Below, one piece after another: positions 1-5,121 of a DNA stretch of 7,518 nt. Under the pieces are notes generated by a model, which saw nothing but the letters and a program-made list of their open reading frames with translations, made no database searches and was not told where the DNA came from. A program made the translations under genes and the position numbers. The stretch's first letter is position 1. Each line of letters starts with the position of its first letter. The stretch comes from CAMPJU01 sp046566095 (lineage in GTDB: Bacteria > Pseudomonadota > Gammaproteobacteria > Xanthomonadales > Xanthomonadaceae): contig JBKHXI010000037.1 in assembly GCA_046566095.1 (NCBI GenBank), positions 1-7,518 of the forward strand. The letters run 5' to 3'.

Positions 1-802
1 CCAGTTCGTTCTCCAGCGCGGCGATGTCCGCCTGCGGCCTGGCCCGCGCCGCCTTGCCGCGGGCGCGCCCGCCGGTCGGCAGCTTGCCGGACGCCAGCTG
101 CTGCACCCGGTGCTCGACCTCGCGCACCGACCAGCCGTGCTGCACCGCCTGCCGGGCCAGCGCCACCGCGGCCGCCGGCGCCAGCGTCAGCAGCGCCCGC
201 GCATGGCCCATCTCCAGCGCGCGGGTCTCCACCAGCACCCGGATGTCGGCCGGCAGCTCCAGCAGCCGCAGCAGGTTGGAGACCGCCGCGCGCGAGCGCC
301 CGACCGCGCTGGCGGCCTGGGCGTGGGTGAGGTCGAACTCCTCGATCAGCCGGTGCAGGGCCTGCGCTTCCTCCAGCGGGTTGAGGTCCTCGCGCTGGAT
401 GTTCTCGATCAGCGCCATCGCCACCACCGCGTGGTCGTCGACCGCGCGCACCACCGCCGGGATCTCGGCCAGCCCGGCCTGGCGCGAGGCGCGCCAGCGG
501 CGCTCGCCGGCGATGATCTCGTAGCGCATGCCGGCGCCGTCGCTGCCGACCTCGCGCACCACGATCGGCTGGATCACGCCCTGGGCCTTGATCGACTCGG
601 CCAGTTCGTCGAGCTTGGCCGGATCCATCCCGGTGCGCGGCTGGAACCGGCCCGGCTGCAGCCGGTCCACCGGCAGCCGCAGCAGGGCCTCGCCCGGCTG
701 CGGCTGCAGCGATGCGGCCTCCGCCGCGCCCTTCGGGCCGAGCAGGGCCTCCAGGCCGCGGCCGAGGCCGCGCTTCTTCGCCGTCGACGGCTTGGCGCTC
801 AT
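1..802 (-). CDS. parB: ParB chromosome-partitioning protein (C-terminus cut by window edge)
   Basis: ParB binds parS sites near the origin, spreads as a CTP-dependent clamp and stimulates the ParA ATPase during chromosome segregation. The visible 267 residues show a basic N-terminus with RGLGRGLEALL (residues 11-21), typical of chromosomal ParB and used to contact ParA. The ParB/Srx domain follows, with FQPR (53-56), GVIQPI (75-80) and GERRWRA (99-105, the arginine-rich CTP-binding box), then ENIQREDLNPLEEA (133-146). A helix-turn-helix lies at about 159-185 (SRAAVSNLLRLLELP). The C-terminal dimerisation domain begins after a basic linker (about 236-256) and is truncated at base 1; the family is usually about 290-310 residues. 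The ATG at 802-800 overlaps the parA stop as ATGA, implying translational coupling. No parS-like site (TGTTNCACGTGAAACA) was seen in the window. Identification is very secure. Confidence 0.97.
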   Translation of the reverse strand, partial: MSAKPSTAKKRGLGRGLEALLGPKGAAEAASLQPQPGEALLRLPVDRLQPGRFQPRTGMDPAKLDELAESIKAQGVIQPIVVREVGSDGAGMRYEIIAGERRWRASRQAGLAEIPAVVRAVDDHAVVAMALIENIQREDLNPLEEAQALHRLIEEFDLTHAQAASAVGRSRAAVSNLLRLLELPADIRVLVETRALEMGHARALLTLAPAAAVALARQAVQHGWSVREVEHRVQQLASGKLPTGGRARGKAARARPQADIAALENEL

Positions 803-1614
803 GGGTTCGCGGTCTCCGTCGGGCGCGGCGCCAGGGCGGCGGCCGCACGTTCGCGGTTGCGGCGCAGCAGCTCCCCCGCCAGGCCCAGGTAGGCGACCCC
901 GCCGCGGCTGGCGGGGTCGTAGCGCAGGATGCTCTGGCCGTGGCTGGGCGCCTCGGCCAGGCGCACGTTGCGCGGGATGATGGTGCGGAACACCTGCTCG
1001 CCGAAGTGGCCGGTCAGTTCCGCCGAGACCGCGTTGGCCAGGTTGTTGCGCACGTCGAACATGGTGCGCAGCACGCCCTCGATCTCCAGCCCCGGGTTCA
1101 GGCGCGCGGTCAGCGCCTGGATGGTCTCCAGCAGCGCCGACAGGCCCTCCAGCGCGTAGTACTCGCACTGCATCGGCACCAGCACGCTGTCGGCGGCGGT
1201 CAGCGCGTTGAGCGTCAGCAGCGACAGCGAGGGCGGGCAGTCGACCACGATGAAGTCGTAGCGCGCGCGCAGCGGTTCGAGCGCGCGCTTGAGCCGCTGC
1301 TCGCGGCCGTCCGCATCCATCAGCTCGATCTCGGCCGCGGTCAGGTCGATGTTGCCGGGCAGCAGGTCGTAGCCCTCGGGAGTGGCGACGATGGCGTCGC
1401 CGGCCTGCGCCTCCTCCAGCAGCACGTCGATGCTGGAGGCCGACAGCTCGCGCTTGTCCACGCCGCTGCCCATGGTCGCGTTGCCCTGCGGGTCCAGGTC
1501 GACCAGCAGCACCCGGGTCGGCGTGCGCGCCAGCGCCGCGGCCAGGTTGACCGCGGTGGTGGTCTTGCCGACTCCGCCCTTCTGGTTGGCGATGGCGATG
1601 ATCCGGGCGGTCAC
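799..1614 (-). CDS. parA: ParA/Soj chromosome-partitioning ATPase
   Basis: ParA is a nucleoid-binding, ATP-dimerising P-loop ATPase that works with ParB to segregate the chromosome origin. The 271-residue product is of normal length for chromosomal ParA. It has a deviant Walker A (QKGGVGKTT, residues 11-19, with signature lysine K12 and K17), Walker A' DLDPQGN (39-45), Walker B FIVVDCPP (121-128, D125) and the family motif EAPSHG (221-226). There is no long N-terminal DNA-binding extension, so this is the chromosomal rather than the plasmid type Ia form. The start is a GTG at 1614-1612, directly before TARIIAIANQKGG. It is supported by AGGGGAG on the minus strand at 1625-1619, although the 4-nt spacer is short. 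The stop overlaps the parB start by ATGA. It lies 225 bp downstream of rsmG in the same direction, with palindromes between, so it may have its own promoter. Confidence 0.97.
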   Translation of the reverse strand: MTARIIAIANQKGGVGKTTTAVNLAAALARTPTRVLLVDLDPQGNATMGSGVDKRELSASSIDVLLEEAQAGDAIVATPEGYDLLPGNIDLTAAEIELMDADGREQRLKRALEPLRARYDFIVVDCPPSLSLLTLNALTAADSVLVPMQCEYYALEGLSALLETIQALTARLNPGLEIEGVLRTMFDVRNNLANAVSAELTGHFGEQVFRTIIPRNVRLAEAPSHGQSILRYDPASRGGVAYLGLAGELLRRNRERAAAALAPRPTETANP

Positions 1615-1618
1615 GCGA

Positions 1619-1625
1619 CTCCCCT
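1619..1625 (-). promoter_or_regulatory. Shine-Dalgarno of parA deciding a GTG start
   Basis: On the minus strand AGGGGAG lies 4 nt before GTG at 1614-1612. No ATG in this frame lies between this site and the ParA Walker region, so the site supports GTG initiation. The spacing is shorter than usual. Confidence 0.6.
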
Positions 1626-1658
1626 GCTCGACGGACCCGGCGCGCGGGCCGGCTGCCG

Positions 1659-1664
1659 ATTATG
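1659..1664 (-). promoter_or_regulatory. Possible -10 element for parA
   Basis: The minus strand reads CATAAT here, about 44 nt before the parA GTG, in an AT-rich island in otherwise GC-rich DNA. It directly adjoins the 1666-1694 palindrome. No convincing -35 hexamer is present at 16-18 nt, so the call is tentative. Confidence 0.3.
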
Positions 1665-1665
1665 C

Positions 1666-1694
1666 GTTATCGCGGGCCGGGGGGCCGCGATAAC
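1666..1694. repeat. Perfect 10-bp inverted repeat upstream of parA
   Basis: GTTATCGCGG (1666-1675) and CCGCGATAAC (1685-1694) are exact reverse complements around a 9-nt spacer. There is no T-run on either side, so it is not a classic intrinsic terminator. Its position just upstream of a -10-like CATAAT suggests an operator. A transcript-end hairpin for rsmG is the alternative. Confidence 0.65.
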
Positions 1695-1700
1695 TTCCGC

Positions 1701-1729
1701 CGTTGGAGCGGCGCCAGCGCCGCTCAACG
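1701..1729. repeat. Strong imperfect hairpin, possibly a degenerate GTAG-type palindrome
   Basis: Arms 1701-1713 and 1718-1729 pair over 12 bp with one bulged G around a CCAG loop. The left side reads GTTGGAGCGG, one base from the GTAGGAGCGG head of the repeats at 6655 and 6753. It lies downstream of rsmG and could cap its transcript, but no U-tract follows. Confidence 0.5.
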
Positions 1730-1788
1730 CCGGACAGGGCACTGGGGTGCCTGCGCGCACCGCGCCTGCGGGCGCCCACCATGGCGAG

Positions 1789-1810
1789 GTAGGGGCGCGG
1801 GGTCGCGCAG
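1789..1810 (+). repeat. Possible degenerate GTAG palindrome
   Basis: GTAGGG (1789-1794) is followed by a GCGCG stem (1795-1799), a GGGT loop and CGCGC (1804-1808). The layout matches the clearer GTAG elements elsewhere in the window, but the stem is only 5 bp and the DNA is GC-rich, so chance is possible. Confidence 0.3.
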
Positions 1811-1839
1811 GGAGCGGCACCCTGCAACGGCTCGGGTTC

Positions 1840-2490
1840 CTATGCGCGTTCGACGACCACAAGATGGCGCTCGCCGTCGGCGCATGGCACGGCCAGCGGC
1901 TGTACCGACGCCACCCGCCAGGTCTCCGGCAGCGCCGCCAGTTCCTCGTCCGGGCGCTGGCCCTTCATCGCCAGCAGGCGGCCGCCGGGGGCGAGCAGGT
2001 GGCCGCCGAGTTCCAGGATCCGCGGGAGCGTCGCCAGCGCGCGCGCGGTGATCGCGTCGAAGCGGCCGGGCGCGTCGTACGCCTCGATCCGGCTCTCGAC
2101 CACCCGCACGTTGTCCAGCCCGAGCACGCGTACCGCCTCGCGCAGGAACCGCGCCTTCTTGCCGTTGCTCTCCACCAGCGTCACCTGCAGGCCGGGCAGG
2201 GCGATCGCCAGCGGGATCCCGGGCAGGCCCGGGCCGGTGCCCAGGTCGGCCAGCCGGCCGCCGCGCGCGGCCAGCGGCGCCAGCTGCGGCGCCAGCGCGA
2301 GCGAATCGAGCAGGTGCCGGCCCACCATCTGCGCGGGGTCGCGGACCGCAGTCAGGTTGTAGGTTCGGTTCCAGCGCGCCAGCAGGTCGCGGTAGGCGAG
2401 CAGTCGCGGCGCGAGCGCCGGGTCGAGCCCGAGCGTAGCCAGGCCGTCCTGGAGCGCGGCGGGAGCGGCGGATTCGGAAGCGGCATCCAT
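1840..2490 (-). CDS. rsmG: 16S rRNA (guanine(527)-N7)-methyltransferase RsmG (GidB)
   Basis: RsmG uses S-adenosylmethionine to methylate N7 of G527 in 16S rRNA; loss in other bacteria gives low-level streptomycin resistance. The 216-residue product is close to the usual length (E. coli 207). It carries the family motifs in order: RWNRTYNLTAVRDP (39-52), HLLDSLALAP (59-68), the SAM-binding glycine-rich loop DLGTGPGLPGIPLAI (82-96), ESNGKKARFLRE (107-118, following the acidic end of strand 2), AMKGQRPDEE (174-183) and GERHLVVVE (206-214). The ATG at 2490-2488 has no Shine-Dalgarno sequence. Instead TACAAT lies 6 nt upstream, which suggests a leaderless mRNA. It precedes parA and parB in the same direction, a common conserved order near the replication origin. 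The upstream side carries an inverted pair of GTAG palindromes. Confidence 0.97.
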   Translation of the reverse strand: MDAASESAAPAALQDGLATLGLDPALAPRLLAYRDLLARWNRTYNLTAVRDPAQMVGRHLLDSLALAPQLAPLAARGGRLADLGTGPGLPGIPLAIALPGLQVTLVESNGKKARFLREAVRVLGLDNVRVVESRIEAYDAPGRFDAITARALATLPRILELGGHLLAPGGRLLAMKGQRPDEELAALPETWRVASVQPLAVPCADGERHLVVVERA

Positions 2491-2496
2491 CCGCGC

Positions 2497-2502
2497 ATTG
2501 TA
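2497..2502 (-). promoter_or_regulatory. -10-like box TACAAT 6 nt before the rsmG ATG
   Basis: The minus strand reads TACAAT followed by GCGCGG and then ATG. A -10 this close would place the transcription start at or next to the A of ATG. The first three bases of the box lie in the GTAG head of the adjacent palindrome. No clear -35 is seen. Confidence 0.5.
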
Positions 2503-2523
2503 GGAGGGGCTTCAGCCCCGACC
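2500..2523 (+). repeat. GTAG-headed palindromic element (copy 1 of inverted pair)
   Basis: It begins GTAGGA, followed by a GGGGC / TTCA / GCCCC hairpin and GACC. It is the inverted partner of 2560-2582 and differs from it by a single extra base in the loop. The design matches GTAG-type REP elements (SMAG family) of Stenotrophomonas, which in known cases are linked to RAYT transposases. No RAYT gene is in the window. Confidence 0.75.
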
Positions 2524-2559
2524 CTCCGCACCCGGATACATGATCCTCTAGCAGAGCGG

Positions 2560-2582
2560 GGTCGGGGCGAAGCCCCTCCTAC
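2560..2582 (-). repeat. GTAG-headed palindromic element (copy 2, inverted)
   Basis: On the minus strand it reads GTAGGA, then a GGGGC / TTC / GCCCC hairpin and GACC. Its TAG (2581-2579) is the stop codon of the PPTase gene. With copy 1 it forms a large inverted repeat with a 36-nt centre (2524-2559), which could fold in RNA and block or process read-through from the PPTase gene into rsmG. Confidence 0.75.
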
Positions 2583-3193
2583 AGGGGGCGCCAGGCCAGG
2601 GCGGCGCGGTAGCCGGGCTGCGGGGACCATTCGCGCAACTGCCAGTGCGCGGGCGTGCCGAGCGCAGGATCGCATTCGGCCAGCACCAGCGCCCCCGCGC
2701 GCTCGGCGAACCGCAGCCGCTGCAGCCCGAACGCCAGGCCGCGGCCGTGCGCCTTGAGCACCGCTTCCTTCGCGCACCACAGGCGCAGGAAGGCGCGCGC
2801 GCGGTCCGGCTCCGGCAGCGCCGCCAGCCAGTCCGCTTCCGCCGGGGCGAAGAAGCGGCGGGCCAGCGCGAGCGCGCGCGGCCGCGGACGTTCGCGTTCC
2901 AGGTCCACCCCCAGCGTCACCCCGCGGCCGAAGGCCAGCAGCAGCCGCTCGCCGCTGTGGCTCCAGCCGGCGTCGCAGCCGGCGGCCGCGCCGCCGAGCC
3001 GCGGCCGACCGTGGGCATCGCGCCGCAGGGGCACCGCCGCCGGCGCGCAGCCCAGCAGCGGCCCCAGCCATGCCCGGGCCTGGACCTCGGCGGACCAGCC
3101 CGCGGCATGGTCGCGCCAGGCGCAGCGCAGCCGCGCCGGCAACCCGGGGCAGTCCTGGAAAGCCGCTGCGGTGGACGCGTCGCGGTCGCGCAT
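2579..3193 (-). CDS. Sfp/HetI-type 4'-phosphopantetheinyl transferase
   Basis: These enzymes move the 4'-phosphopantetheine arm from coenzyme A to a serine of carrier proteins, turning apo-ACP/PCP into the holo form. The 204-residue product has Sfp-type length and motifs: WSHSG (77-81), GVDLE (95-99, with Mg-binding D97 and E99), RFFAPAEADWL (113-123) and the signature WCAKEAVLKAHGRGL (139-153, with E143 and K147). The ATG at 3193-3191 is the only plausible start. It lacks a Shine-Dalgarno sequence but has TACGCT 6 nt upstream. The TAG stop lies in a GTAG palindrome. It is divergent from the AMP ligase gene across 60 bp, which suggests both serve one carrier-protein pathway. A Xanthomonas PPTase of this class (HetI) is linked to pigment and signal production. 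A role here in aryl-polyene/xanthomonadin or other secondary metabolism is inference. Confidence 0.92.
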   Translation of the reverse strand: MRDRDASTAAAFQDCPGLPARLRCAWRDHAAGWSAEVQARAWLGPLLGCAPAAVPLRRDAHGRPRLGGAAAGCDAGWSHSGERLLLAFGRGVTLGVDLERERPRPRALALARRFFAPAEADWLAALPEPDRARAFLRLWCAKEAVLKAHGRGLAFGLQRLRFAERAGALVLAECDPALGTPAHWQLREWSPQPGYRAALAWRPL

Positions 3194-3199
3194 CGGGCC

Positions 3200-3205
3200 A
3201 GCGTA
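3200..3205 (-). promoter_or_regulatory. -10-like box TACGCT 6 nt before the PPTase ATG
   Basis: The minus strand reads TACGCT, GGCCCG, ATG. The TANNNT form and 6-nt gap match those at rsmG and the carbonic anhydrase gene, implying leaderless transcription. It shares two bases with a plus-strand TAAAGT (3204-3209). Confidence 0.4.
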
Positions 3206-3209
3206 AAGT
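3204..3209 (+). promoter_or_regulatory. Possible -10 element TAAAGT for the AMP ligase gene
   Basis: TAAAGT lies 44 nt before the ligase ATG, within the only AT-rich patch of the divergent spacer. It would give a leader of roughly 35-40 nt that includes the Shine-Dalgarno at 3241. No good -35 is visible. Confidence 0.35.
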
Positions 3210-3240
3210 ACCCGGCGGGGCAGCGGCGCCGGATCGCCGC

Positions 3241-3246
3241 GGGAGG
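3241..3246 (+). promoter_or_regulatory. Shine-Dalgarno deciding the AMP ligase start
   Basis: GGGAGG lies 7 nt before ATG 3254-3256. It selects this start over the long upstream open frame, which is only the shadow of the PPTase gene on the other strand. Confidence 0.75.
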
Positions 3247-3253
3247 ACAGCGC

Positions 3254-4606
3254 ATGTCGGCAGTGGTCGGACAGGCCGGGGGCGCGGTCCGGGCGCCGCT
3301 GGTCGCCGGGCCGCCCGGGCGCATCCTGGCGGTCGTCGACGGCCGGCCGGTGCCGCTGGCGGCGTTCCTGCGCCAGGTACGCGGGGTCGCCGGGTCGCTG
3401 CCGCCGGGCCGCAACGCGGTCAACCTGTGCGAGGACCGTTACCGTTTCCTGGTCGCGTTCTGCGCGGTGGCGATGCGCGGGCAGGCGACCCTGCTGCCGG
3501 CCTCGCGCGCCGCGGCCGCGATCGACGATGCGCTGGCCATGGATCCGGACGCCTATTGCCTGGGCGACGCCGCGCTCGCCGCACCGCCGCCGCGCTACCG
3601 GCGGCTGCCGCGCGCGCTGCCGGAACGCGAGGGCCCGCCGCCGGCGGTGGACGACGGCGCGCTCGCCGCGATCGGCTTCACCTCCGGCAGCAGCGGCCGC
3701 CCCAGCGCCCACCGCAAGACCTGGGGCGGGTTCCGCGTCAGCAACGCCCAGAACCTGGCGGCGCTGGCCGACCTGTGGCCGGCCGGCGCCAGCCCGGCGA
3801 TCGTCGCCACCGTGCCCCCGCAGCACATGTACGGCATGGAGATGAGCGTGCTGCTGCCGCTGCTGGGCGGTGCCGCGGTGCATGCCGCACGGCCGCTGCT
3901 GCCGCTGGACGTGGCCGCCTGCCTGGAACAGGCCGCGCAACCGCGGCTGCTGGTCACCACGCCCGTGCACCTGCGCGCCCTGCTCGGCTCCGGGGTCGGC
4001 CTGCCGCCGCTGGCGGGCATCGTCTCGGCCACCGCGCCGCTGCCGCAGGAGTCGGCCGCGCGCGCCGAGGACCGCTACGGCTGCCAGGTGCGCGAGCTGT
4101 TCGGCGCGACCGAGACCTGCGTGCTGGCGCAACGCCGCACCGCGCGCGACCGGGCCTGGAGCGCCTACCCCGGGGTCCGCCTGCAGCCGCAGCCGGACGG
4201 GACCCGGGTGCGGGCCGCGCACCTGGCCGGGCCGGTGCTGCTGGCCGACCTGGTGGCGCCGCTGGACGAAGGCCGCTTCCTGCTGTGCGGCCGCAACGCC
4301 GACCTGCTGGAGATCGCCGGCAAGCGCGCCTCGCTCGGCGACCTGACCCGGCGGCTGCTGGCCATCGAGGGGGTCCGGGACGCGGTGGTGTTCCAGCTGG
4401 GCGAGGACGGCGACCCGGTCCGCCGGATCGCGGCCCTGGCGGTCGCCCCGGGCCTGGAGGCGGGCGCGATCCTCGCGGCGCTGCGGACCTGCTGCGACCC
4501 GGTGTTCCTGCCGCGGCGGCTGCGGCTGGTGCCGGCCCTGCCCCGCAACGAGACCGGCAAGCTACCCCGGCAGGCCCTGCTGGATCTGCTGGACGGACCC
4601 GAATAG
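3254..4606 (+). CDS. Short acyl/aryl-AMP ligase (ANL superfamily, AMP-binding)
   Basis: Members adenylate a carboxylic acid with ATP and pass it to coenzyme A or a carrier protein. The 450-residue product is shorter than typical acyl-CoA synthetases (500-600), with a compact N-terminal part. Visible core motifs are the P-loop-like FTSGSSGRPSAHRKTW (142-157, A3), PPQHMYGME (188-196, A4), ELFGATET (281-288, A5), GRNADLLEIAGKR (346-358, A7/A8 region with D350) and NETGK (432-436, A10, catalytic K436). The HRKTW tail of A3 and the short length recall the AMP ligases of aryl-polyene and xanthomonadin clusters, for example the 3-hydroxybenzoate:ACP ligase XanA2 of Xanthomonas. That likeness is from memory. 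The divergent PPTase gene supports a carrier-protein partner. No ACP, ketosynthase or dehydratase gene is adjacent; the next gene downstream is unrelated. The true substrate cannot be read from the sequence. Confidence 0.88.
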   Translation: MSAVVGQAGGAVRAPLVAGPPGRILAVVDGRPVPLAAFLRQVRGVAGSLPPGRNAVNLCEDRYRFLVAFCAVAMRGQATLLPASRAAAAIDDALAMDPDAYCLGDAALAAPPPRYRRLPRALPEREGPPPAVDDGALAAIGFTSGSSGRPSAHRKTWGGFRVSNAQNLAALADLWPAGASPAIVATVPPQHMYGMEMSVLLPLLGGAAVHAARPLLPLDVAACLEQAAQPRLLVTTPVHLRALLGSGVGLPPLAGIVSATAPLPQESAARAEDRYGCQVRELFGATETCVLAQRRTARDRAWSAYPGVRLQPQPDGTRVRAAHLAGPVLLADLVAPLDEGRFLLCGRNADLLEIAGKRASLGDLTRRLLAIEGVRDAVVFQLGEDGDPVRRIAALAVAPGLEAGAILAALRTCCDPVFLPRRLRLVPALPRNETGKLPRQALLDLLDGPE

Positions 4607-4630
4607 CGCGCCTGTGGCCTGGTCATGTTG

Positions 4631-4678
4631 CTGAACCAATCCTGAGCGCATCCTCACGCCACTGAACCAGACCTAACG
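4631..4678 (+). promoter_or_regulatory. Array of 11-bp-spaced CTGAAC-like direct repeats (putative response-regulator sites)
   Basis: CTGAAC at 4631 is followed 11 bp later by CTGAGC (4642) and 11 bp later by the weaker CTCACG (4653). A second set starts with CTGAAC at 4662 and CTAACG at 4673. CTGAACCA occurs exactly twice, 31 bp apart, or about three helical turns. Hexamers separated by 5 nt are the usual layout for OmpR/PhoB-family winged-helix response regulators. The array ends 82 bp before the glsB-like ATG. The cognate regulator is unknown. Confidence 0.5.
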
Positions 4679-4746
4679 TTTTCATCACATCCCTGTGGGG
4701 AGACTGGCCGCCAGCCCCCGCCCGGGGAGCTATGGGAACCCATCAC

Positions 4747-4752
4747 AAGGAG
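4747..4752 (+). promoter_or_regulatory. Shine-Dalgarno deciding the glsB-like start
   Basis: AAGGAG lies 8 nt before ATG 4761-4763. This start begins directly with the first hydrophobic helix. The frame extends upstream to an ATP-poor, non-conserved-looking ATG at 4695-4726 region that has no such signal. Confidence 0.8.
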
Positions 4753-4760
4753 TCTGGCGC

Positions 4761-5027
4761 ATGAACATCATCATCTGGTTGATCGTGGGCGGCATCGTCG
4801 GCTGGCTGGCCAGCCTGATCATGAAGACCGATGCCCAGCAGGGCATCATCCTGAACGTCGTGGTCGGCATCGTCGGCGCGTTCATCGGCGGCTGGCTGAT
4901 CGGTCCGCTGCTCGGCGCCGGTTCGATCAACGACGGGTTCAGCATCATGAGCTTCATCGTGTCGCTGCTCGGCGCGATCATCCTGCTCGCGATCGTCAAC
5001 CTGTTCCGCCGCGGCCGCGTGCGCTGA
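4761..5027 (+). CDS. GlsB/YeaQ/YmgE family small membrane protein (transglycosylase-associated family)
   Basis: This is an 88-residue, highly hydrophobic protein of the normal family length (E. coli YeaQ and YmgE are about 82-84). Three membrane segments are visible at about residues 3-21, 29-51 and 62-82, followed by a basic RRGRVR tail. The glycine pattern GGIVGWLASLIMK (10-22) and GIVGAFIGGWLIG (36-48) is characteristic of the family. Relatives in firmicutes (GlsB) and enterobacteria are induced by stress; the molecular function is unproven and the 'transglycosylase-associated' name is historical. It stands alone, 154 bp after the AMP ligase gene, with its own upstream repeat array and a strong Shine-Dalgarno, so it is probably a separately regulated unit. 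It converges on xthA with hairpins between. Confidence 0.92.
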   Translation: MNIIIWLIVGGIVGWLASLIMKTDAQQGIILNVVVGIVGAFIGGWLIGPLLGAGSINDGFSIMSFIVSLLGAIILLAIVNLFRRGRVR

Positions 5028-5042
5028 GTCGCCACGTCGCAT

Positions 5043-5059
5043 CCGGTCGTCGCGACCGG
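5043..5059. repeat. Perfect 7-bp hairpin in convergent spacer
   Basis: CCGGTCG (5043-5049) and CGACCGG (5053-5059) pair around a TCG loop. It sits immediately before the stronger hairpin at 5064-5091 and may help transcript ending. Confidence 0.5.
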
Positions 5060-5063
5060 CTCC

Positions 5064-5091
5064 GCGAAGCCCGGCCTGTGCCGGGCTTCGC
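5064..5091. terminator. Strong hairpin, probable bidirectional terminator of the glsB-like gene and xthA
   Basis: GCGAAGCCCGGC (5064-5075) pairs perfectly over 12 bp with 5080-5091 around a CTGT loop, 36 bp after the glsB-like stop and 30 bp after the xthA stop on the other strand. Only a weak T-rich stretch (TTCGCTCGTT) lies at its plus-strand end, as is common in very GC-rich genomes. Confidence 0.65.
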
Positions 5092-5121
5092 TCGTTCCGG
5101 GGCTGCGCAGCCGCCGCGCGC

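Noticed and set aside
712..2757. 681-codon open frame on the plus strand across parA and rsmG
   Set aside because: Arg/Ala/Gly/Gln-rich low-complexity translation lying antisense to two clearly conserved genes; a GC-bias shadow.
2645..3253. N-terminal extension of the AMP ligase frame
   Set aside because: It is antisense to the PPTase gene and compositionally shadow-like; the Shine-Dalgarno at 3241 and the start of the ANL fold support ATG 3254.
3194..4222. N-terminal extension of the PPTase frame on the minus strand
   Set aside because: Sfp-type proteins are about 200-240 residues; the extension is the shadow of the AMP ligase gene.
4686..4697. CACA-N4-TGTG near the glsB-like promoter as a CRP/Clp site
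   Set aside because: Half-sites point the wrong way and the spacing is 4, not the TGTGA-N6-TCACA pattern.
4695..4760. Earlier start for the glsB-like protein
   Set aside because: It would add a non-hydrophobic 22-residue leader unlike the family, while ATG 4761 has AAGGAG 8 nt upstream.
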